Positions 1 through 12,072 of a DNA stretch of 64,000 nt are shown here, piece after piece. Source of the DNA: Cordilura impudica (lineage: Eukaryota; Arthropoda; Insecta; Diptera; Scathophagidae); assembly GCA_963682025.1 (NCBI GenBank), contig OY821517.1:337091644-337155643 (forward strand). The letters are read 5' to 3'. The translations under genes were made by a program, and so were the position numbers. Numbering within the stretch: position 1 is the first letter of the stretch; every line of letters begins with the position of its first letter. The notes under the pieces are model-generated. The model did no database searches, was not told the origin of the DNA, and saw nothing but the letters and a program-made list of their open reading frames with translations.

Positions 1-151
1 CAGCCAAAAAAATTAATAAAAATCCCACTCAAATTTGGTTTTTGCTTATTTTCAATGTCCAGTTAGTTGGGCCTAAGAGATAGGGTTTCTAAACGCATGG
101 TATAGGGTATCGTATAGTCGGTCTAGACCGACTATAATTTTCTTACTTGTT
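1..151 (+). mobile_element. INE-1/DINE-1-like element, 3' part
   Basis: This is the 3' end of a family present about ten times in the window. It ends with a perfect 24-bp palindrome at 113-136 (core GGTCTAGACC), then TTTTCTTACTTGT and a T run. The fuller copies at 42.9-44.5 kb and 56.3-57.1 kb begin TATACCCTATACC, carry a 'GAGTCGATT..GATGTCCGTC' block and end in CTTGT after a hairpin. From memory this matches Drosophila INE-1/DINE-1 (non-autonomous Helentron) architecture; the assignment is inference. The 5' part lies outside the window. Confidence 0.7.
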
Positions 152-1839
152 TTTTCTTTTAATATTAAAATCATTTACTTTTTTTATTTTGATAAAGTGT
201 AGTTTGTATAAAAATTTATTTAATTCAAACCTAATTAACTCATTATTAATTTTATTATTTAATTTAATTTAATCGTTTTTATTAAATAATTTTTATTTTT
301 TATCGTTAAATTAAAATTAAAATTTTTTTATTTTATTTGTACAAACACTTTCTGTCAAACAAAATTCATTTAATTTTTTTAATGAAATTATTTTTATTTA
401 TTTATTTATTTTTAGTATTATTTTTTTCTGATAATTTACTTATTAATTTTTTTGATTCAGTAGAACGTAGTTTGTATACTTTTTTTAATTCCTAACTAAG
501 TTAAATAATGCCGTTTTCTTTCAATTTAAACCAAGCCTCTATATTTGTCTATCCGAAATATCATCTTATGTTTGCAAATTTAAAAATATTAAAAAAAAAC
601 TATACTATTTTTAAGATATCGTGTGTGTGTGTGTGTGTGTGTGTGTTAGTTTAAGAAGCATCCAAATAATCATCTGTTCGTGTCGATTTTCATCTGCCTT
701 TAAAGAGATATGTGGCAGGCGAATCCATAAATTTCGATGAAAATGGTATAGAACTAAAATTCGTATCCCAACAAAAGGACAGACATTTACAATCATACAC
801 TCACTGGTATTTGCTTTAGATTAGTGAAAAAAAAATTAGTGAAGAATATCTGTAAATTTAGGAAAGGTTTCAATTGCAATTTCATCTATATGAAAAAATA
901 TTTTTTTTAAATAAATTTTATTTTCATCCACAATTTTTACATATGGAAAAGTTTATGTTTTCTTTTAGCAAAAACTTCAAATTGGAAACTTCAAAGGTTC
1001 CCCCCAGTAATCTTATACCAAACAATATTTTGTCGAAAACCACAATGATTGGACTAGCCCGTCCTAAATATGTTTATTATTGCTGTTGCATCTTTAGCCT
1101 AATAAATGTTGCACGTTGCAGCTTCTTCTTTATTTTATATCACGTAGTAGTAGCTAATCGAGTAACTTCTCATGGGGTGTTTAAATTTTTTGCTTTTATT
1201 GTTTTGTTTTTATTGTTTTTAGCTTTCCTTTACACTTTTTAGCTTTTCAGTGTAGTTTACTAAAGTTCGTTCCACTCGTATAATGTTGTATGGACGCCTG
1301 TGTGTGTATGTTCATCTTCAACTTCATCTCCATCATCATATACGAGTATGTATTTTGTTGTTACTTATATTCCCGTTTTAGTTGTTTATTTTTTCACCGT
1401 CATCGTTGTTGTTGTTGTTTATATATTTTATTTGCAATTTTTTGTTTTGCTTATAATATTTCTTCGGGATTTTTTATTTTGCTCTTCATATTCTACCGCT
1501 ATTATTGTAAATTTTGTATACAATCTGCTTATGTATGTGTGCTATGTACGTGTGCAAGTTGTTTATGGAAAGAAAAAAGCAAAGCAACCACAAAAGCATC
1601 ACAACAAACCGCATCAATTGCAAAAAGGGGAACTAAACAGAGCTTTAGAGAAATTTATAGCGCTGAGTGTGTGTATGTGTGTAGAAGTAGTATTTATGAT
1701 TGTGTCAGTTTGTTTGTGTTTTGTTTTTTAGCCGGTTGCGTTTTGTTTATGTTGTTTTAAGTATCAGATGGTTTTAGTTATAAAATTTACAACGTTTTTT
1801 TTTTTGCAAATCCATTTTGTGGAGATGCTTTTGACGGGT
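152..1839. other. A/T-rich spacer, no gene seen
   Basis: The sequence is non-coding. Open frames at 874-1242 and 1290-1760 overlap in several frames and translate to Phe/Tyr/Cys-rich strings with no domain, as expected for T-rich DNA with GTTGTT and CATCATC runs. It looks like ordinary fly intron or intergenic DNA. Confidence 0.6.
621..646. repeat. (GT)13 microsatellite
   Basis: Thirteen uninterrupted GT dinucleotides. It is a likely polymorphic marker. Confidence 0.95.
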
Positions 1840-3400
1840 TTAAATTTGAACTTAAGTATTTTTGGAAAATCAAGTGGAATTGATAAGGGACTTTCGGGGA
1901 TTTTAAAGAAAAGTTAACTTCGAGTCGAAAAGTTAATATGGAGACTTAAAGAAGTCCCTATATGTCCTAAGTCCCTATATGTGTCAAAAGTCAAAAAATT
2001 TGATATTTAAAGAACTAAATCAAAAAAATAAAAGAACAGTTAAGTCTTTTAAAGACCCAATTAAAGATTTTATTCTCTTAGAGATTTTAAAGAAAAGTTA
2101 AGTCTTTCAGGGTCTGTATAAAACAGTTTAAGGGCCATTATTACAACTTGCCAATAGCTAAAGTTAGGATGCTATCGGCCAGATTATTAGTTTTTCGTTA
2201 TTACAACTATACTTTAGGCTAAAAGTGACCGATAAGCTAAAGGGAAGATATTGTTGCCTTTAACTTTTAACGTGAGGTTTATGTATTTAATGTTGCCACA
2301 TTTTCTGATCTATGAAGAAGAAATTCACACCAATTTAGTTTTGGAAATAAATTTATTTGCATATACTTAAATGTATGTTTGTATATTTTTTAAAAAGTTT
2401 TATTACACATTTACAACAATTATGCAACTTATAATAAAGGTTTTTAGTTTTAATTCTATTGTTTGTTTGCGAACAAATAAAGTAACGTTGCCACTACGTA
2501 TTTTATAAAGCAATTCATTTGGTCAAAAGTAATCGGTGTTTCCTTTGGTGTTGCCATAATATCAAAAATATTAATTTTATTTTACTGGGAAGTTGTAATA
2601 ATGAAAAGAAGTTAAAGGCAACTTTATTGCTCACTTTAGCTAAAGTTACCTTTAACTAACATTAACTTTAAAGGGAAGTTGTAATAATGGCCCTAAGTCT
2701 GTTAGGAAGTCTTTGGAAACTTAAGAGAAGAGTTTAGTTTTTTAAAGACTTCGAGTTGCCAAAATGAGGCTTGTGGGTATTCAAGAAAATTGTCTCTGCC
2801 TTAAATGCAGAAAAATTCAACACTTTGGATCTTTGAGGAACTTCACAGAAGATCTAAGGCTTTTAAAAACTCAATTAAAAATTTTATTTTTAAAGATTCC
2901 TTGGAGTGAAGATTAAGGTTAAATCTCTAATGGACTTAAAAGAAGAGATAAGTTTTCAATTATTTTAATTGAAAATTTTATTCTTTTAGAGAATTAATAA
3001 CAAAGTCAAGTCCTTTAGGGACTTATGAAAAATGTCTTCGAAAAACTTTAAAAAATAATTTGTTTTTTTTTAGGAATTAAGCAAAAATATAGGTCAGAGA
3101 TTTAAATCTTTTAAATACGTTAGAGAATAGTAAAGTTAAGACTTAATTAATGATTTTATTCTTTAAAGATTTCATTAAAAAGTTAAGGAATTAAGAGAAA
3201 AGTTTAAAACGAAAAATTCTAGGACTTTCCAAAACTTAAGTGAGGGACTTTAGGAAAAACTTAAGTTCTTTATTGAGTAAAAAAAAAAATTTTTTTTGGG
3301 GCAAACTTGTTTTTGAAATATTTATTTTCAGATACCTTATTTATTTTCGGACAAGTCATCCTTTAAAATTTGTTAGTATGAAGTGTTAGTTTCAATATTT
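1840..3400. repeat. Degenerate short-repeat field (AAAGTTAAGTC-like)
   Basis: Both sides of the MITE at 2132-2693 contain many imperfect copies of short words such as AAAGAAAAGTTAAGTC, TTAGGGACTT and TTTATTCTTTTAGAGA at irregular spacing. The field looks like an old decayed tandem repeat that the MITE later split. No coding potential is seen. Confidence 0.5.
2132..2693. mobile_element. Harbinger-like MITE with TAA target duplication
   Basis: This 562-bp segment has terminal inverted repeats: GGGCCATTATTACAACTT at the left and its complement at the right. It is flanked on both sides by TAA (2129-2131 and 2694-2696). A second inner inverted pair (AGCTAAAG..TTTAGCT) extends the fold-back. A 3-bp TWA target duplication with GG-starting ends is characteristic of PIF/Harbinger transposons. 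No transposase is encoded, so it is non-autonomous. The superfamily is inferred from ends only. Confidence 0.7.
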
Positions 3401-3409
3401 TCCAAAAAA

Positions 3410-4497
3410 AACAAAAAAAAAACTAGAGAATTATTGTCGGTCTAGACCGACTTTACGATACCCTATACCATGTGTTTAGAGAAAGGGTAATAGGTCCAAT
3501 TAATTAGATATAGAAAATAAGCAAAAACCAAATTTCATAGCAACATCTCTAATATATGTAAAAAGTACAATATGTGGAATGGACAAACCATACATCACAT
3601 ATAACAACTCTTACTAAATTGAGAATAGTGGAAATTAGAAAGAAGTATAAATGCATAAATCTCCAAAAAATTCAAAAGTAACGATTGTTTGTTTGAACAG
3701 CGTTGTATCTTCTGAGATAAATACTAACTAAAAAGCTGTGCGGTATGAAAACTGATTCTTAGCCACACTGCTCGTAGGCCTGACTTTAGGTGAGTGTGTT
3801 AAAGCTCATGACCAAAAAGTGCAAGTACGAGTGTATGTGAGATAGACGCAGGTTCAAAACTCACGGCCGCCCAAATTTGAGTGGCATTGTTATTAATTTT
3901 TTGATTTGCAGATATATAAAAGTTCATATCGGATGCTATATTTATATGGGCAACTGGCCGAGAAATGTACCGATCTGGACCATATTTGGTAAAGACACTT
4001 ATTTTTGGCAAGAACATACACAAACTAAATTTGAGAAAAATCTGTGTAATAATTTTTTTTTTTTTTTTTTTTTTTTTGATAGATTTAAGATCGGGAAGCA
4101 GCAGAATTGTTCTACAGAGTTTCATCGTCCCATGGTTGACTAAAATTTTCATACCAAGTTTCATAAATATTTTGTATTCATATTTGGGACCTGTAGTTTA
4201 ATTACAAGGTTAACTTGGACACACAGACAGAAGGACAGACAGACGAACGGACTTCACTAAATTGTTTCAGAAAGTGATTTTGAGTCAATATTTTTATAAT
4301 GTTTCTGAAAACTTTCATACCAAGTTTCATAAATATTTAAAATTCATCTTTAAGACTTCTAGTCTGATTACAAGGTTAACATGGGCGGACAGACAGCCGG
4401 TCGGAAGGACGGGCGGACGTACAGACTTCACTAAATCGACTCAATAAGTGATTCTGAGTCTATCGGTATAATAAAATATAAGTATAGGTCAAATATT
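3410..4497 (-). mobile_element. INE-1/DINE-1-like element, rearranged
   Basis: The 3' palindrome (around 3437-3455, GGTCTAGACC core) lies at the left, so the element reads on the minus strand. The 'GTCCATGT..TTGTAATCA' and 'AATCACTTTCTGAGTC' blocks follow at the right in complement. It is interrupted by an insertion at 3536-3870. A segment of about 165 bp near 4146-4445 is tandemly duplicated, giving two 'CAAGTTTCATAAATATTT' blocks. The 5' TATACCC end is missing. A T run of more than 20 at about 4050-4076 expands a shorter T run of the family. Confidence 0.65.
3536..3870. mobile_element. 335-bp insertion with 8-bp target duplication, possibly SINE-like
   Basis: Other copies of the surrounding element read directly through CCAAATTTGAG. 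Here CCAAATTT occurs at 3528-3535 and again at 3871-3878, with 335 bp of unrelated DNA between, so this is an insertion with an 8-bp duplication. Its right end contains GGTTCAAAACTC, resembling a tRNA T-arm/B-box, which hints at a tRNA-derived SINE. No clear A-box or poly-A tail was found, and the ends show no inverted repeat. The class is uncertain. Confidence 0.6.
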
Positions 4498-6167
4498 TTT
4501 GTAATGTTTCATTTAACGTTTCACTAGCAATGTCTCATTAAAATTAGAAATTTTGCGAGAATTTCGCTTTATTTCATTATTTTTTAAGATTCTCGTTTAT
4601 TTATTTTCAAATTATGTACCAGAAAACTATTTTTTTTATACATCAATACATTGAATTTTATTTCCTGTGAATCCCCGATTAATAAAAAGATAATTTCTCT
4701 TCTGAAAGAGAAAAAAGCAAAAATATTTACAAAAAATTATAAATCCGGTTAATTCAGTTACTTGGAAATGGATATCAGGTTTTACTGTATACCCTGATCA
4801 CATAGTGGTATATGTTATATATATTCGATAAAATGCCGTTGACCCCCTAAAACCAAAGACCTTTAGAAAAGTACACTCTGGCTTAGATTTTTTTGGTCCA
4901 GTAAACATATTTGAAAACCGCTTTGTTTGTTTGAAAATCTCCACATTAGCAACACTAACAACATACGGCATGCATGCAGGATTTGCTGTTAAATGTATGA
5001 AGTATTTTTTATAGATGTTTATATGTACTTTGTCTTGTTGTTGCTTACTATATTTTTTGTTATTGTTTTCATTTTGAAGTTCTACGTTTACGGCAGAACG
5101 TTGTATCTGGTGCACGACTAAATAAGTAACTAGTGCCTTAGCCGGTCATGCAACTCCATGCTTTTATTGCCGATATTTTTTTTTTTTTTTTTGTTTAACA
5201 ATCATTTTGTAAACGTATGTTGTTGCTGTTGCCGCTGCCGCTTCTCTAGTCACTTGTTGTGTGATGTTGTTGTCGTCGTTTTGCGTTAAGATTGCTGTTG
5301 CTGTTATTGTTTTATTTTGTTTATATTTTTATTTTTTTTTGTTTCCAGCTTGTGACGTCACTGGTGGTAGGGCATTCACTTTAGAGTTGTCGTTCGTTGC
5401 CTTTAGTATAGTTGTTGTTTTCTTTGTTGTAGTTGTTGTTGTTGCTGTGTTATTATTTTCCAGATACTTCATTTTATATGCACTTTTTTTTCGCCATTAC
5501 ATGTATTCATGAACTCATTGTCAGTGGTTGTTTTGTATGTTTTTTTTTTATTTGGTGATGTTTAAATTTGTTTTATTTTTCTTTTTTGTTTTTTACGTTT
5601 TACGTATTGTTTTATGATTTCATTAATTAAGCATTGTAACTTAATATCGGATCAATGTCCTTCTCAAAGTTCTAAAGACATTATGTGAAGTATTACTTAA
5701 ATTACGTTGCAGGTCCAAGAGGCGAGAAGAGTTGGAAAAAAGAAAGCAGGAATATATTTATGAATTTAGAAGGTTGTACCTAATCTACTTTTTTAAGATT
5801 TCAAAATTTAAAAAATTTTAAAATTATAAAGATTTTGTGCCAAATAAAACAGCAAACCAACCAACAAAGTGACATTGGTCACTTTCGGAAGATGGAAGTG
5901 TGAAGAAGAGATAAAGTGGTACATGGCCGCGTACGTAGCTCGTTCAAAATTAAAAGACAAGATTTCATTAACAAGTTCGAAATTTTTTACATAAAAAATT
6001 ATTTTTTAGCTGCAAGAAAATTAATTACAGTAGAATAATTATTTTTTGTTTTTTTTTTTTAATTTAAATAAATTTTTTTAAAGTTAATTAACTGTAAGAA
6101 CAGAATTTCTTTCTTTCCTTATTGAACACTCAGTCAAGTTTGTAATTCTGAAGTGAAAAACAAACTA
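4498..6167. other. Spacer with TTG/CTG-rich stretch
   Basis: No gene is seen. 5215-5475 is rich in GTTGTTGCTG and GTCGTC triplets, a common feature of fly introns. The frame at 5261-5512 is a Val/Phe-rich by-product of it. A T run of about 20 lies near 5178. Confidence 0.55.
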
Positions 6168-6577
6168 ATGCCGTTTTCTTTTCATACAAAAAATTTTTTT
6201 TGCCCTTTTTTGGAAAAGTGTATTTTTTTATATATTCTGAATTAAGAGCAACCTTATATTATATAGCAATCGAAAGATCTCAAAGTGCTGTGTTCATAAC
6301 TGCATAAAAATTTTGATTATTATCCTCTTGGAAGTCATAGGATGAAAATATTCAAAGAGGGGGAACAATGGGGAAATATTCCCACAGTATGACCTGAAAG
6401 AAGTCAACGGCTGGAATTTTTTGTGATTTATGAGTGCTCGACTTTAAGACCTTTCGATTGATGTATAAGATAAGGTTGCTCTTAATATATACTCAGAATA
6501 TATAAAAAAAAAAACACACTTTTCGAAAAAAGGTCAAGAAAAAGGGCGACATTTTTTGTCAGAAAAGAAAATGGCAT
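6168..6577. mobile_element. Palindromic long-TIR element (family P), copy 1
   Basis: The left end ATGCCGTTTTCTTTTC is mirrored by GAAAAGAAAATGGCAT at the right. The inversion extends inward through the 'AGAGCAACCTTAT' and 'GATCTCAAAGT' blocks, so most of the 410 bp can fold back. Related copies lie at 25471-25806 and 46921-47970. No transposase is encoded. The target duplication is ambiguous, so the superfamily is not assigned. Confidence 0.65.
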
Positions 6578-7020
6578 AAGAAAAAAAATTTGTTAAAAAA
6601 AAAAAAATTTTAAGAAAAAAAAATTTCTTTAAGAAAAAAAAATTTTTAATAAAAAAAGTTTTTAAGAAAAAGAAAAAAAATTTTTTAAGGAAAAATATTT
6701 TTTTATTGATGATGTTTAAAAAAAGCAAATTACTCATACCGTTGAAAAATCATTTTTGATGTTTTTTATAATTTAAATAAATTTTTTAAGAAAAAAAATT
6801 TGTTTTTAAGAAGAAAAAAAATTTTCTCTTAAATAAAAATATTTTTTTATTGATGATGTTTATTTGGACTTTTAGGATAAAATAAAATTGAGGTAAAAAT
6901 AAATTTTGATATAGATAAGAAAATTTCAGTAAAAAAAATTGTAATGTAAAGTTTAAATGTAAAAAATAATTCAATATTATAAAAAATATTTTTGATTTAA
7001 AAAAGTAATTTCAAGAAGTA
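6578..7020. repeat. Alternating A-run/T-run low-complexity DNA
   Basis: Repeated blocks of 6-12 A followed by 4-9 T, with AAG interruptions. The minus-strand frames at 6534-6737 and 6786-6974 encode only Phe/Lys strings and are not genes. Confidence 0.7.
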
Positions 7021-7720
7021 GGAAAATTTTAGACGGTATAGACCGACTTTACGATACCCAATACCATGCACTTAGAGACCCTATCTCTTAGGTCCAACTA
7101 ATTAGATAGAGAATATAAGCATAAACCAAATTTGAGTTGCATTGTTATTAATTTTTGCCGTTTAGTACGAAAAAGTTCATATCGGGCGCTATACATATAT
7201 ATATAAATATATATAGGGACTAGGTCGAAAAATCGACCGATCATGACCATATTTGGTAGGGTCTTTTATTTTTTGCAAAAATATATACAAACCAAATTTG
7301 AGGAAAATCTGTGCAATATTTTTGTTTTTCGATAGATTTAAGTGAAGATCGGCAACCACCTTTATATAGGAGCTATGACTAAGAATTGCCCTATTGGATT
7401 TATATTTGAATTACTGATTAATAAATTAACACACGCAAACTAAATTTGACCGAGATCTATATGATAATTTCATAGGGGTCATTTGTATGGGGACTAGGTA
7501 CGAACATGCACCGCTTTTCGCCAATTTCAATAGCGTTCAATTTTCTTAAAAATATTTTCATATTTGCAACCTGTAGTTTGATTACAAGGTTTGCATGGAC
7601 ACACAGACGGATGGACGGACATTGCTAAATCGACTCCGAAAGTGATTCTGAGTTGATCGGTATAATAAAAGATCTAGGTCTAGGTCATATATTTAGACCA
7701 CATAATGTATAGGATATAAA
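7021..7720 (-). mobile_element. INE-1/DINE-1-like element
   Basis: Minus-strand copy with a degenerate 3' palindrome at about 7034-7050 (GGTATAGACCGAC). The shared internal blocks follow (CATATCGGGCGCTATA, GACCATATTTGGTA, ACACACAGACGGATGG, GATTCTGAG), then a shortened 5' end near GGATATAAAA. It is roughly 700 bp against about 785 bp for the fullest copies. Confidence 0.7.
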
Positions 7721-7929
7721 AATTTTAATTATATATAATATTTTTTTTTTTTTTTAATTGATTCTTTATTTACAATCTATCCGAGGATAATAAGCAAATT
7801 TGTTATACATAATATAAGATTTAAAAAATTTTTAAAATTTTTTCAAAATTGGAGATGCAATAAATTTGCATAATTTTTTTTATAGATTTTGTTTGTAATT
7901 TTGGGTTAAAATTTTTTTTTTTTTTTATT

Positions 7930-8570
7930 TAATAAAACCATATTGATGGTTTTACATATAAAATTATATGTTTTTATGGACTTATTAAGGGGATGTCTTC
8001 ACATTTTCTCTTATAATTTTCGAACCTCTCGACCTATGTTTCTCATTTTCAATAGCCATCTTCTGATAATTTCAACAATCATATATCTTTGATCATATTT
8101 CATATATTAGCAATAATTTTCTTTAAAAAAAATTTTAGCTCCTTCTTTGTCACAGTCGGATTTTTTTTTTTTTTAATTTAATGTAATTTTTTTCTTTTTT
8201 TTTCGTTATATAAAATTTTTTTTCAAGTATAAAAATTAAGATATCAAGAATTTTCAAAATTTGTGAAAAATTTTTGCTTTAAAAACAAACTAAAAATTTT
8301 CTTTTTTTAATTTTGAGGAATATTTTTGGAATTTGTTTAGCAATTTTGGGATAAAAAAGTTTTCAGCAAAAGTATTCTTAAAAATTAATAAAACTGTATT
8401 GATGGAAAATAACATTTTTTCATATAAAATTTAACTTTTTGTTAAATATTGAGGGATCTCTTCAAATTTTCTCGTATAGCTTTTGAACGCCTCGAGCTAA
8501 TTTTCTCATTTTCAGAACCCATTTTCTGATAATTATAGGTGTCATATATCTTTCATCGTTTTGCTAATAG
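7930..8570. repeat. Direct repeat, two ~175-bp copies
   Basis: Copies at about 7930-8105 and 8385-8560 share an ordered series of words: ATTGATGG, CATATAAAATT, TTCTCNTAT, 'GAAC..CTCG', TTTCTCATTTTCA, TTCTGATAAT and ATATATCTTT. The spacing is about 455 bp. It is a decayed tandem duplication of unknown origin. Confidence 0.55.
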
Positions 8571-8863
8571 TAGTTATAATTTGCCTAAAATATGGAAAGC
8601 ATAGAGTTTGTGATGTCAACAGATTTCAGCAGACAAACGGATTCTGCAATACTTATATTTAAATTTTATGGAAGCTTAAATCCATATTTCTTCAACCAGT
8701 TAAGAAAGACCACCTGTACAATAAAAAAGCTATAAAAAATTTCTTCAAAAATCTTTTTCTATATTTTTTACTTTTCATTTTATCTCATCCAACCTCTCTA
8801 TTACGAATATTATATGAGTATTTTAACATTCTACTTAATTTACTTCTTTATCTCTATATAAAA

Positions 8864-8903
8864 CTAATTTATGGCTTTGCTTTTTTTCTCTTTTCAGGTA
8901 AGT
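8864..8903 (+). promoter_or_regulatory. Candidate recursive-splicing ratchet point (zero-length exon)
   Basis: A branch-point-like CTAAT sits at 8864-8868. A pyrimidine tract (about 8879-8894) leads to CAG ending at 8897, and GTAAGT follows at once at 8898-8903. A strong 3' splice site fused directly to a consensus 5' splice site is the hallmark of ratchet points in long fly introns. The spliceosome uses such a site as acceptor and then regenerates a donor, removing the intron stepwise. The branch-to-AG distance (29 nt) is normal. I found no comparable CAG|GTAAGT with a pyrimidine tract elsewhere in the window. If real, the window is intronic to a + strand gene. A possible downstream recursive-exon donor is GGTAATT near 8974. 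The function is inferred from sequence only. Confidence 0.6.
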
Positions 8904-10329
8904 GCTTAATTAAAACAGATGACTGTGTCCTTGTCTTCATCTCCAAAATATTATAAATCTTCAAACAAAAACGGTAATTCAACACCTTCCAGACTGGTAA
9001 TGTTTTCTTAATATAGTCGATGTATTAAACACAAAAAAAGGAACAATTATAATTATGTTCCTGCAATAAAATCACCATCAATCATTGGGTGAAAAATCAA
9101 TTAGTCTTTATACATAGAACACACAAACAACAACAACGATGACGATGACGACGCAACATAAAACAACATAAAGCTACCACATCATATAATTACGCAAAAT
9201 CACGCACAACTTCTTACGAGTATTCAGTAATTAGTAGCAACCATGACCACTCCTTGTATTTAGTTATTCCTATATCCCATCCCCTCCCCCCATTCACGCG
9301 ATGATATTGTTGCTTTTATTTTTTGTTTGCCACCAACTTACAAGAGCACCACAGTAAAAAAATTATGAGATATAAATTGACATGAACATGGACTTGCTGG
9401 GCAAAGGTAGGCACATAACATACTTATTTATGTATGTTTGCGTATTTAGATAAAAGAGGCTGGAACCACGTTTTTTATTTTTATTCTTTTTTAATAAACA
9501 TTCAATAAGAGAAACAACAACTCAACACAGAAGCATTTTTTTAACGTTAACGTTTTTCTTCTTTTTGGCTAACTCACCATCAATAACAATAAAACTGTTG
9601 CTTCTTTTCTTTATTACTGTCTCCGATTTTGCTCAGGCCGGCCTGGCCTGCCTTTGCAACCTCTAGACACGAGTCATGAAAATGCATCTTAAAATGTTAT
9701 TATGTTTAAGAAATGCAACCTCTGGGTTACGCATATTTTTAATTATTCGAGAATGGAAGAAAAACAACACAACTACTGACCATAAATTAGCACGGGTAAA
9801 ATTTATATTTACAATCGGAGAGAAGAAATGCTCAGATAGTATAATATTACCAAATAAAAATGAAATAAAAATATTTATGTATAAAAGGTGGTTAAACTCG
9901 TGATCACTAAATAATTATTTAATTAAATACACATCTCGAGCATTTTAAAAACTAACGGAAATGAAGCTTATAGCAAAATTAATGCAGAACCTTAATCATC
10001 TTTGATGCTTGGTTTTAAATTTACTTTTGTTAACAAATTTTAAAAACAGAACCCTGGCCAAATTTTTTGTGAGAATTAAAATGTCACTAAGATTCAGGAA
10101 CTTATATTTTTCATTAAATAAAATTTTCATATTAAAAAATCTTTTCAATAATATTCATTAAAGTTTCATTAAAATAATGAATATTTTTCGTAAAATCAAT
10201 GAAAGTTTTCATAAATTTTAATTCATTAAAAATTTAAAAGCTCAAAAAACTTTTCAGTGACGTTCATTAAAGTAATGAATATTTTTTATAAAATTCTAGA
10301 AAATATTCAAAATCAAGATTTTTTAATTT
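8904..10329. other. Spacer downstream of the ratchet-like site
   Basis: No gene is seen. The stretch is less repeat-derived than its surroundings and includes a CAACAACAACGATGACGATGACGACG stretch near 9127-9155 and a C-rich patch near 9285. The 75-residue frame at 9676-9903 has no recognisable motif or codon bias, and I do not call it. Confidence 0.5.
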
Positions 10330-12072
10330 TTATTTTATTTATTTCATTTTACTATTTAATTTTTTTTTTTAATTTATTTTATTTTATTTTATTCAGTTTG
10401 ATTTAATTTAATTTTATTTAGGTTTATTTTATTTAATTTAATTTTAATGTATTTAATTTAATTTTATTTAGGTTTTTATTTTATTTTAGTTTATTTTGTT
10501 TTACTTTATTTCATTTTTAATTATATTATATTATTTTATTTTTTTTTATTTTTTTTTATTTTATTTTATTTTTTTTTTATTTTGTTTTATTTTATTTTAT
10601 TTTATTTGATTTAATTTAATTTTATTTTATGTTAGTTTATTTTAGTTAATTGTAATTTATTTATTTTTATATTACTATATTTTAATTTATTTTATTTTAA
10701 TTTATTTTATTATATTTTATTTTATTTTATTTTATTTTATTTAATGTTATTTTATTTTAGTTAATTGTAATTTATTTTATTTTATATTATTTTATCCTAT
10801 TTTATTTTATTTTATTTTATTTCATTTTATTTTATTATATTTTACTATATTTTAAAGTAATTTCTTTTATTTCATTTTATTATACATTATTTTATTTATT
10901 TCTTATTTTATTATATTTTATTTTTTTCGCATTTTATTATATTTTATTTAATTTTAGTTTATTTTATTTTATTTTATATTATTTTATTTTATTTTATTTT
11001 ATTTTATTTTATTTTATTTAATGTTATTTTATTTTAGTTAATTGTAATTTATTTTATTTTATTTTATATTATTTTATTTTATTTAACTATGTTTTTTATT
11101 TTCTTTTATTTTATTTTTTATTTTATTTTATATTAATTTATTTTATTTGATGTTATTTTGTTTTAGTTAATTGTAATTAATTTTGTTTTTTTTTTATTTT
11201 TTTTTATTTAATTTTATTTTATTATATTTTACTATATTTTAATTTAAATTATTTTATTTCATTGTATTATATATTATTTTATTTTTTTCTCATTTGATTA
11301 TATTTTTATTTTTTTCTCATTTTATTATATTTTATTTTATTTTATTTCATTATATTTTATTTTATTTTACTTTGTTTTTTATTTTATTTTATTTATTTAT
11401 TTTTTTATTATTTTATTTCATATTATTTTATTTTATTTTATGTTGTTTAATGTATTTTTTGTTTATTTTTTTAATTTATATTATATTTTATTCTACTTTT
11501 TTGTTGTTTTTTTATTTTAATTTATTTTATGTTTTATTTAATTTTTCTTTATTACTTTATTCTTTTATTTTATTTTTTTTTTTATTTTTTTTAATATATT
11601 TTATTTTATTTTACTTTATATAATTTTTTATTTTATTTTATTTTGGTTTTTATTTCATTTTAAATTATTTTATTTTATATTATTTTTTTTACTTTGTGTT
11701 GTTTAATATATTTTTTATTTTAATTTTTTTTATTTTAGTTTATTTTATTTTACTTTATTTTATTTCATTTTAAATTATATTATTTTATTTTATTTTTATT
11801 TTTTATTTTTTTTTATTTTACTTTATTTTATTCTTTTTTTATTTTATTTTATATTATTTTATTTTATTTTATTTTATTTTATTTTATTTTTTTTTATTGT
11901 ATTTGATTTAATTTGTTTTAATTTAATTTTATTTTATGTTAGTTTATTTTATTAATTGTAATTTATTTATTTTTATTTTACTATTTATTAATTTATTTTA
12001 TTTTAATTTATTTTATTTTATTTTTTTTTATTTTATATTATTTTATTTTATTTAATGTTATTTTATTTTAGT
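10330..12072. repeat. Imperfect (TTTTA)n satellite-like tract, left block
   Basis: About 1.7 kb is made almost wholly of TTTTA/ATTTT pentamers with scattered variants. A higher-order word, AATGTTATTTTATTTTAG then TTAATTGTAATTTA, recurs near 10645, 10742, 11022 and 12054, so amplification involved units longer than five bases. The Phe/Ile/Leu frame at 11294-11623 is a translation of this repeat and not a membrane protein. Confidence 0.9.

Noticed and set aside
1290..1760. Cys/Phe/Tyr-rich 143-156-residue frames
   Set aside because: Two overlapping frames both stay open because the DNA is T-rich with GTTGTT runs; no domain, no Kozak-like start, no splice context.
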